Source of the DNA: Hyaloscypha bicolor E
Lineage: Eukaryota > Ascomycota > Leotiomycetes > Helotiales > Hyaloscyphaceae
Assembly: GCF_002865645.1 (NCBI RefSeq)
Contig: NW_020194512.1
Coordinates: 717,119-781,118 of the forward strand
Direction of reading: 5' to 3'
Length of the DNA stretch: 64,000 nucleotides
Positions 55,802 to 64,000 of this stretch are shown piece by piece; within the stretch, counting starts at the first letter, position 1, and the number at the start of each line of letters is the position of its first letter. The notes beneath the pieces were generated by a model. It was not told where the DNA came from. It was given only the letters and a program-made list of their open reading frames with translations, and made no database searches. Position numbers and translations under genes: made by a program.

Positions 55802-58800
55802 CAGTCGGTCCGATCCAAAAGCGACAAAACGGTCGCTCTTTTACGCCTATAATAACTTTTTAACTATAACCCTAATTAATTTATACTAAGTAATGCGATT
55901 ATAGAATAGAAGCAGGCGAAAAATACCTATTAATTAGATTTTTAATATAATTTGTAATTCATTAATAATCGAGGCTTAAAGTATACGGACCCTTTTTACT
56001 TTTTTGATTTTCCCCTATATAAAATGCGAATATATTTGCTCGCTAAGGTCACGTGATCCCGAACTTTAGGGAGAGATCGCAGTATCTCACCAGCCTTATT
56101 ATTAATATAATAATAATAACTAAGCCCTATAAGCTTAAGTAAACCTTCCTAAATACTAAATATGGCTTTTTCTGGTACTATATATATTATATATATAGTA
56201 GGGCCCTAATTATATAGGTTTCAAGCTAACTTTTGGCCGAACTAAATCCATAAACCTTACTTATTACTTAGCTACTTTCTTTCCCTTACTTTTACATATT
56301 ATCCCATTTGTCTATTACCTTTTTAGATATCGTTCTATAGCATTTTTGCTTCCGTATATACTAAGTAGCTTATTTAATACTTAATCCCTTCCGATATATA
56401 TCTATCTAGCGGAATATACGGTTATAAAACCTCCGTATAGTCTTAATTAAATAAGCTTTAAGTACCTCTACTACCTTAATCTTGGTATCTGGGAAGCTAG
56501 CCTTCTTTACTTAATGATATCGAGTTTTGCTATATCCCCAGTATATCTTAATTGGGTTGATTTCGCAGTGGAACTTTGGTAAAAATATAGCCTTATATTC
56601 CCGATCTGTAATAAACTCTTTAACTTGGGACTTCTCTTTAAAGAAATCTTAGTAATTTGATAGTATACGAGCTAAATAGTATATTTGTTTAATAGCAGGA
56701 GGGTATTTAAGGGATATAGTATACTTAGTATCCTTTGAATACTTAAATCTTAAGCCAGGTATATTATAACCTCGCTTAATAAGAATCTATTCTATACCCT
56801 TAGGCTCTCTTTCTCTATTCGGATTAAGTTACTAAAGGACTTGAATAGTACCTTATAACCCCGGAATTATATACTCTAGTAAAAAGTACATATTCCTTCT
56901 ATAGGCCTTAATATTACCCTTTTTAACCCCCCCTAGTAATTTATTTATACCAAAGGCATTTAGTATACCTTTACTATATAAAGCATATATAGAAGACTAA
57001 TTAAATATTAGAATGGCTATATAGTTTGGATGCTTCTATTCAAATATATCGAGTATTCTAGTAATCTATACTAGTAGCTGTTTTATATCTCACCAGGGGT
57101 CCCTATTTGAGCCTGGATATATAATTTAATAGGTATCCAAATTAGGGTCGTCCGGGATAAAAATGCCTTTATTATTTAGTACCCTAATATGCCCTTTAGG
57201 CCCTATAAATTCAGAATCGTGAATTAGCCTCCCTTTACTCTTTCCCGGCATTTTTTACTAATTATCTACTAGTTAGAGGCTCTTTTTATAGTCAAATCCA
57301 TAGAAATAGCTCTTATTATAGAAATATATTATATATACCTGAATTCTAATTAGAAGTAGAAGTTAAATCATATACTATATACTAGCTTTATCCTTCTTAT
57401 ATTGAACTATATATAATAAAAGCTCCTTTATTAATAGTAAAAATACCTCTTAATAATACTAAATCATATTAGGTTATTCGTATCTATCTATATAAAGCCC
57501 TTTCTTAGTCTTATAGTAATAAAAGCCGAGCCTAGGGAGCTATAAATAGGCTATACTACGAGTAATAGGCTTTTCTATTATTAATAATAATTGAGGTAAA
57601 ATCTCCTAATTAATAGTATTTAGGAAATCGTTTAGTAATATTATTCCAAGCTCTTAATTAATTAACCAAGTCCGGCAGGCTAGAAAAATATTCTTATTAT
57701 CTAGATAAGAGGTACTATCTCTTTTACTATCTCTAGTTTCCTGCGGAATGCTATACTACTATTAATAATAATTAAATAGCCCCCTAATTTACTGAGCTAG
57801 TATCTTTCCATTATTAAAATAATAATTACTAGAAGCTACTAAGAGTAATATATTAACTCTTCCAAGTCAATATTACCCTAGCTTTAGAAGCTATTAGGTA
57901 TATTACTGGAATAAATATAAATTAGTAATTATATATAAAGTATATAGTTCTTTGGTTTAAGCTAGCTTAATATTCATATTATTAAGGACTTCTTAATAAG
58001 TTATTCGTATATCTAGAGCTTCGTTATCTCTATAAGCGTTTCTAATAAAGGTATCCAAAAGTAGCTTATTAGTTCTATTGTTTTTATCTTTAAGCCTTTA
58101 CTTTTCCCTTAATTATATATCCCTAGAAATATTAATTAGCCCCCTAATAATATCGAATTATAGCCTCTTTTATTTAAAAGATAGTATAATTATAGGGATC
58201 TTAAGCCTACTAGATTATTCTATAACTTGAATATCTTTTACTCTCTAATTATATATATATTATTATTAAGTTCTTAATAGCTTTACTAATTCCTTTATTA
58301 ATTTGGAGTTATACGAGCCTCTGGAAGCTAGAAATAGTCTTAGTATACTTATATTATAATATAAAAATAAGAAAATAAGATAAGAAACTTACTAGTTTAT
58401 TTTATAAGTCTCTAATCTTACTATATAACTATAAGCTTCTCTAAAATAATCGTCTTATTACTACTAATAAAAAGCTTCTACTAAACCCAAAAGAGTATCG
58501 AATCTTTAAGCTCTACTTTATTACTTGGTTTAATATCTAAATCATTAGAATTATTCTCTATATTAGAGGGTTTCCTATACCTTTTATTAATAGTTACTTG
58601 GATTATAGCTTCTTTAGCTAGGGTAAGAACTATAATTGAATCAAGAGTTAAATTAGCTTGCTTGCGCTTCTGAAGGCTTATAGAGGTAGCTATTAGAAGT
58701 ATTCAAAAAGGGCACTTAATTGGGTTTATAGTTATTAAGATATTAATATAATTATAGAAAAGCGGTTAACTTAGGGAAGCAGTTACGTAATAATTAAAGT

Positions 58801-58998
58801 AAAAAAACAACTATATAAAATATAAATATATTTCCTCGCTTAATTACATATATTATAACTTCCTTAATAATAAAGATATTATAATTTTGAGAATATAGAA
58901 TTAATTCCTAGAATATATAGTATAGTTTTAATTAATACGATTTATATTAATTAGTATTATAGTAGTTTTTTTTTGTTACTTTTGGATCGGACTAACTA
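55802..58998 (-). mobile_element. TIR element C (3.2 kb) with DDE transposase remnant
   Basis: The ends read TA-CAGTCGGTCCGATCCAAAAG on the left and its RIP-altered complement, ending GGATCGGACTAACTA-TA, on the right. TA target sites are at 55800-55801 and 58999-59000. This is typical of the Tc1/mariner/pogo supergroup, though 3.2 kb is long for it. The coding remnant is on the reverse strand. Confidence 0.75.
56450..58700 (-). pseudogene. DDE-superfamily transposase remnant of element C
   Basis: The end of the catalytic domain is legible at 56515-56580 on the reverse strand: FLPKFHCEINPIKIYWGYSK. It corresponds to the PKFHCELNPIE-YWG motif common in fungal DDE endonucleases. The catalytic Glu is Lys here (codon 56547-56549, GAG to AAG). 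Downstream, FPDTKIKVVEVLKAY and TIRRFYNR follow, as in intact relatives. Upstream, towards 58700, stops are dense and the first two acidic residues cannot be placed. Confidence 0.7.
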
Positions 58999-59000
58999 TA

Positions 59001-62000
59001 TCTATAGTAATTTTATATAATACGAATTTCGGTAGTATTTAATTTATTTCTCTTTACTTTTATATATTTTAATACTATATTTTAATACTATATTTTCCTT
59101 ATATATCTCTTTTCTCTTTCTTTTTCTCTTAGTTTTTATTTTGCTTATAGAGAATAAAGAGCCAAGATATCTAATAGCGAGTTTAATTCCTGTACTATTT
59201 ATATATATATAATATTATTTCAGAAAGAGGCTTATCTAGTTCTATTTCGGTAAATAATTGAGATAACTAGTTTACTAGTTAATTATTATAAGATTTATAT
59301 AGCTATAAGATTGTCTTACTAAAAGGTTATACTAAAGCTTAGGAGAGAGATTATATATATTATATAAGGGATAATTATATTAGTAGAACTAAGAAAGGAA
59401 AAATTACTAGTAGCCAGGCCTACTAATAATAATATTATATACTAGTAGTAGTAATATTATATTAGGGAATAGTTATACTAGTATCTAGTAATACTAGGAG
59501 ATTTATATAAATCCTAATAGTCTAGAATTATATTAGTACTAGAGCTTTACTAATAAAAGAGAGAAAAGAAAGAGTTAGCTATTAGATATTAAGTAGAGGT
59601 AAAGATTTATATAATATTAATACTATATTCTAGAAGTTATATTAAGGGCTAGTAGTATTAAAAGATTTATATAAATCCTAATAAGATAGAATTATACTAG
59701 TAGTATAGTTTAATAATAAAAGAATATAGGATTAGCTAGATATAAGTTAAATAAAGATAGAGATTTATATAATAATAATACTATATCTAGAAGGAATTAT
59801 ACTAAGGGCTAGTAGTACTAGGAAAGTAAGGCAGAATTACTATAATAATATAATTTACTAATAAAGGAAATATAAGGTTTCTAGTATAATTTCTATAACT
59901 AATCTTATTTATATAAAGGTTTAGGATATCTCAGATAGTAGGGCTCTGCCTATACTTAATTTCCCTTTTCTTATATTAAGTAAGGAATAAGCTAAGCCTT
60001 AGTATAATCTCTTTCTTAATATAATATTACTATTATATAAACTTAATTATAATTAGTAAATATACTAGCTATTCTAAGTCTATTTAATTAATATAACTTT
60101 ATTACTAAAGTGGTTTTGCTTTATTTTATTTATATAAAACTTTTAGCTTCTAGTAAAAACGGATTCTCTTAATTACCCGGCTATACTAGTAATAAATACT
60201 AGTTACTAATATATATCTGAGTATCCTACTAGCCTAGTTAATTCCTCTAAATTAGTTAGTTAGTCTATAAGAGACAGGCTTAAGGTAAATTAAGGTACTT
60301 AATTATACCAGTATTTAGCTAGATTTCTTTAAGTATAATAATAATCTATCTAAATAAGAAGATATCTCGGAGAAAGGGCTATAGTAATACTTATAAAAAA
60401 GTAGTAAATAAAAAAGTAAGTATATAAGAACTTAGCTTAGGGTTTCCTTAGATTATGGCTTCTTTAGATTATATTATATACTAGGAGAGGTTTATTAGTA
60501 CCTATTACGGGTTATAATACTTTTAGCTCATATTATATTATAAGAGTTTAACTTATATTCTAGTATCTTATATTTTTAAGAACTTATTTCTCTATTAAAG
60601 CTAATAATAATTAGATATATTTTAAGTATTTTTAAGAGTAGTAGTTTTTTATATATTACTTAAAGCTACTAACTAGTTTATTAGCTCGGGGAAAAGATCT
60701 ATAAGTTATATATAGAGGCTTAATCTGAACTAGCTAGTATAAAGAAATTAATAAATAGATTTAAAACTCAAATATAGTAATAGATACAGACGAGAAGCGG
60801 CTTTAAAAAGAGAATAGCAGGAGATTAGGGAAAGATTTATTAGGCGGAATACTATAAAAGAAACTTAGAAGCAGATATGAGACTAGTAATTACTAAGGTT
60901 AATAGGCTTTTCTTTTATTATAAATATAATATTAACTAGTAGATTATTTAAAAACTCATATAATTATTTATTTTAATAGTTTTATTATATTATATAGCTT
61001 TCTAAAATATATTATAGTAAATAATATACCTCGAATACTAACTTATAGTTAGTAAGACTATTTACTAATATAATTTAATAGTCTGGCTTCTTTTTTTTGG
61101 TTTTTTAAATATTTTTTCTTTAATTCTTTTAGAAATAGAAGTCTTTAAGGTAATATCTTTAATATAACTTAATTAATTATTAGCTTCTTCTAATAGAGGT
61201 AAGGCATCCTGATTTGAAAGCTTTATAAGATTATAGCTTTCTAATTTCTATAAAAGTCCGGATTTCTCTAGCTCGGATTACTATAAGGATATAATATTCA
61301 GATCAGGCTATAACTTATTAATAACTAAATAGATTCTTTTTAAGTAAATCGGTATTTATTTATTATAGATATTTTTAGTAAATCTATAAGAGGCCTACTT
61401 ATTCTTATTACCTTTATTTATAAAATCAAATGTCTTAATAGGATAGTAATAGAAGGTAGTTTTGTCTCTATTAATTATAGGATAGTAGCTATAGATTCTT
61501 ACTATTTAATAATTATATAAGATAGAAAAGATAAGGATCTTTTAGTAAAGTTCTTTTTTATACTTTATAAGTTTAAAAAGCCTAATAATATCCTTTACTA
61601 TTAGAGTTATATTATAGATATTTTATTAGTCTATAATATTAAGTACTATAGTATTATATTTAATTTTATAGGTTAGGAACAGGAAATATATTTACTAGAT
61701 AGCTATGAAATAGGATATAAAAGTATCTGAAACCTTATTAATAAAAGGCTTAAGCTTTTCTAGCTAATTTTCCGTAAATATAGATTATTTGAACCCTATA
61801 GAATAATTAGGCTATAGGCAAGAACTATAGAAAGATTTAGTACTATTTTAGTCCTTATTAATACTTTTAATTAAATAATTAAGATTAGTAATACTATATA
61901 TTACTAGAATTTGAATAGAAGAAATAATTAGCTATAAGATATCTCAAATAACTATAGACTTATTTCTATTATAAATCTTTTAGTAAGTTATTTTAAATAG

Positions 62001-64000
62001 ATTATTATAAAATAATAAGTTCTAAGGATATATTTACTTTAAATAGAATAAGGTTTAATAAAGATTACTACTTGCCTTTTTAATATCCTTATTAAATTCG
62101 TTTATAAAGCTATTCTTAATACTAAGTATAGTCTTATAGCTTATATACTTATAAGAAGTACTTTTAGCTTCTTTTTACTTCTTATTACTAGCTATTATAA
62201 AACTGGATCTAATAAAGCCAGTATTCGATTATTTATTATAAAAAATAAATAATAACTTCCTTTTTATAAATAAGTAATTTAATCCTATCTCTATTACCTA
62301 GAATATCCCGTTATATTTTTCGAGATTTTTCCTAGTCTAATTATCTTAAATAAAATATTCCTTAGGCTAGTATTTCTCTATATTTTAATAATTAATTAAA
62401 TTAGTTTTATTATTATTAATACTACTTATTACTTTCTAGTTAGATATATTCTTAATTATAGGAAATATCTATTATTACTTTTAAGGGCACTCGAATAAAG
62501 CAAGACTAGATAGATCTTTAGGTTCTTATAGTTATTTTCGTTTTTATTCCCTAGCCTATAGAAAATTAACTTAAGTTAGTTTTATAGCAAACCAGAAAGA
62601 GAGAGCCATATCTCTTTACTAGAAATATTACTAGTTAGGAAAGGAAATAGGAGCTTAGGTTTAATATTTATATTCTTGGATATAGTTTATTCCTAGCCAG
62701 ATTATAGATATATACTTCTATAAGAAAGTTATAGTTATTCTTTCTTAATACCTTATAGCCATATCCCTATTAATAATTAGTTAAAATATATAATAATATA
62801 AATAACTTACTTACTTTCGTTTTTTTATACTAAGTCTTATTATCTAATTTTTTTTAGATATTTTGGTTTACTTAATATAGGGCTATATTAACTAGAAAGA
62901 GAGGGGAATAAAAAGTGGGTTTATATTACTACCAGATTAATAAATAGAAATAAATAAAAGAGTTAGAAGATATAAGTAGGATATAGTATAGTAAGTAATA
63001 ATATACTAGTATTTTAGATTAAAAATTCGTAAACTAGTATCTTTTTCCTATAAATTATCTGAGATTAGCTATTAAGAATATAGAATTAAAGTTAGTATCA
63101 GGAATATAGGTTATAAGAAGAAAAGTTAGGAATTATAATATAAGGCTATAGTATAAAATATTATTTAATACTATACTAAATAAAGATTAGTTTATAACTA
63201 GTATATCTTTACTAGTTAATATAGTAGTAATTACTACTTGGTACTAATTATATCCGGAGCTTATAATACTTATTTAATTTACTTGCCTATTAGGTAAGAA
63301 ATCTTAATTAGTTTACTATAAAGTATTATCTTAATTAATTAGTTACTTTTTAAATAGTTATGGTTTATTATTTAATAAGCCATATACTTTAGTTAATAGC
63401 TCTACTAAAGTAATATAGAGCTCTTATTCCGCTAATAAAGAAAGCCTTGAATTTTAGTATTCCCTAGTATATCTTATTATATCTAAGGCTATAGAACTAG
63501 TAATTAAAAAATAAAAAATAAATACTAGAATTCTACTAATATTTATATAGTTAGGAACTATTATATAATAGTCCGAAACTCTTTATAAATAACAGAAATA
63601 TTATAATATTCCCTAACTAGTATTATCTAATATTTATTAATTACTAAATTATTAGTAAATATATTACTAATTTATTACTAATTCGCTATTAGGTTAGATT
63701 CCGACTTATAAAAATATATATACTTAATTAAAAATAAGACTTTATTTAATAAAATTATAAAGCTAATTAAGCTTATTCTTATAGTAAACTTTATATTAGA
63801 ATCCGACCGTAATATATTCTAATATACTTATTCTAGTATTAGCTTAAATATATTATTTAGAGTTTTAGTATTCTTAAATAATAAATTAGTATACTATATT
63901 AGATATAAGTATTCTAGTAAGCTAAAATACTATTTTAAGAATAATATTACCTAAAGTTATTAGATAAAGGTTCTATTATTAGATATAGCTTAATTCGTAC
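59001..64000. other. AT-rich decayed repeat DNA, unresolved
   Basis: Five kilobases of RIP-like AT-rich sequence with no open frame and no motif that I can name. Codon-like stretches on both strands suggest one or more transposon bodies, and the block runs off the right edge. Apart from the tandem repeat at about 59450-59830, I found no paired ends. Confidence 0.5.
59450..59830. repeat. About 165-bp tandem repeat
   Basis: Two full units and part of a third each carry GTAGTA(C/T)TA, then GATTTATATAAATCCTAATA, a CTAGAATTATA block and later AGATTTATATAATA. They start near 59478, 59645 and 59808. Within a unit, ATTTATATAAAT is itself palindromic. Confidence 0.65.

Overview
The window looks like nuclear DNA of a filamentous ascomycete (Pezizomycotina). 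Three lines of evidence support this. The intact genes have short GT-AG introns (48-63 bp). The gene content is typical of these fungi: a HET-domain remnant, a PhzF-like protein, a 14-TM drug-type MFS transporter, an AAAP amino-acid permease and C2H2 fingers. About two thirds of the window is AT-rich decayed transposon DNA in which C-to-T/G-to-A changes have made TAG/TAA stops and altered catalytic codons, the footprint expected of repeat-induced point mutation (RIP).

Layout. 1-3.2 kb: two Tc1/mariner-like elements head to head between minisatellite modules. 3.2-6.6 kb: ordinary-composition DNA with an F-box-like gene carrying one stop codon and a 118-bp Tc1 derivative. 6.6-9.2 kb: AT-rich, with a truncated reverse copy of a Ty3/gypsy-like element. 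9.2-10.65 kb: island without a recognisable gene. 10.66-15.82 kb: TIR element A, with a decayed DDE/integrase-core transposase and a second unknown gene. 15.94-31.78 kb: TIR element B, about 8.8 kb of unrecognised family, with 5-bp target duplications, split by a complete 6,995-bp gypsy element (303-bp LTRs).

31.8-42.7 kb is the gene island. It holds an intact four-exon AAAP transporter, an MFS transporter split by a 735-bp MULE-like non-autonomous element with a perfect 9-bp target duplication, a HET-domain pseudogene, an eIF5A-like pseudogene fragment and an intact PhzF-family gene. 42.7-53 kb: two RIP-decayed Helitrons in direct tandem. 53-55.5 kb: a low-complexity reading frame and a C2H2 gene whose 5' edge abuts an unusual hairpin element. 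55.8-59.0 kb: TIR element C with a DDE transposase. 59-64 kb: unresolved AT-rich repeats.

The genes form no obvious pathway. The two transporters and PhzF lie on the same strand, but nothing in the sequence ties them into one cluster. The strongest candidates for something undescribed are a two-copy hairpin element with coordinated stem changes (47.8 and 54.1 kb) and TIR element B. No translation, alignment or search was run by computer here. Decayed-element calls rest on reading motifs by eye.
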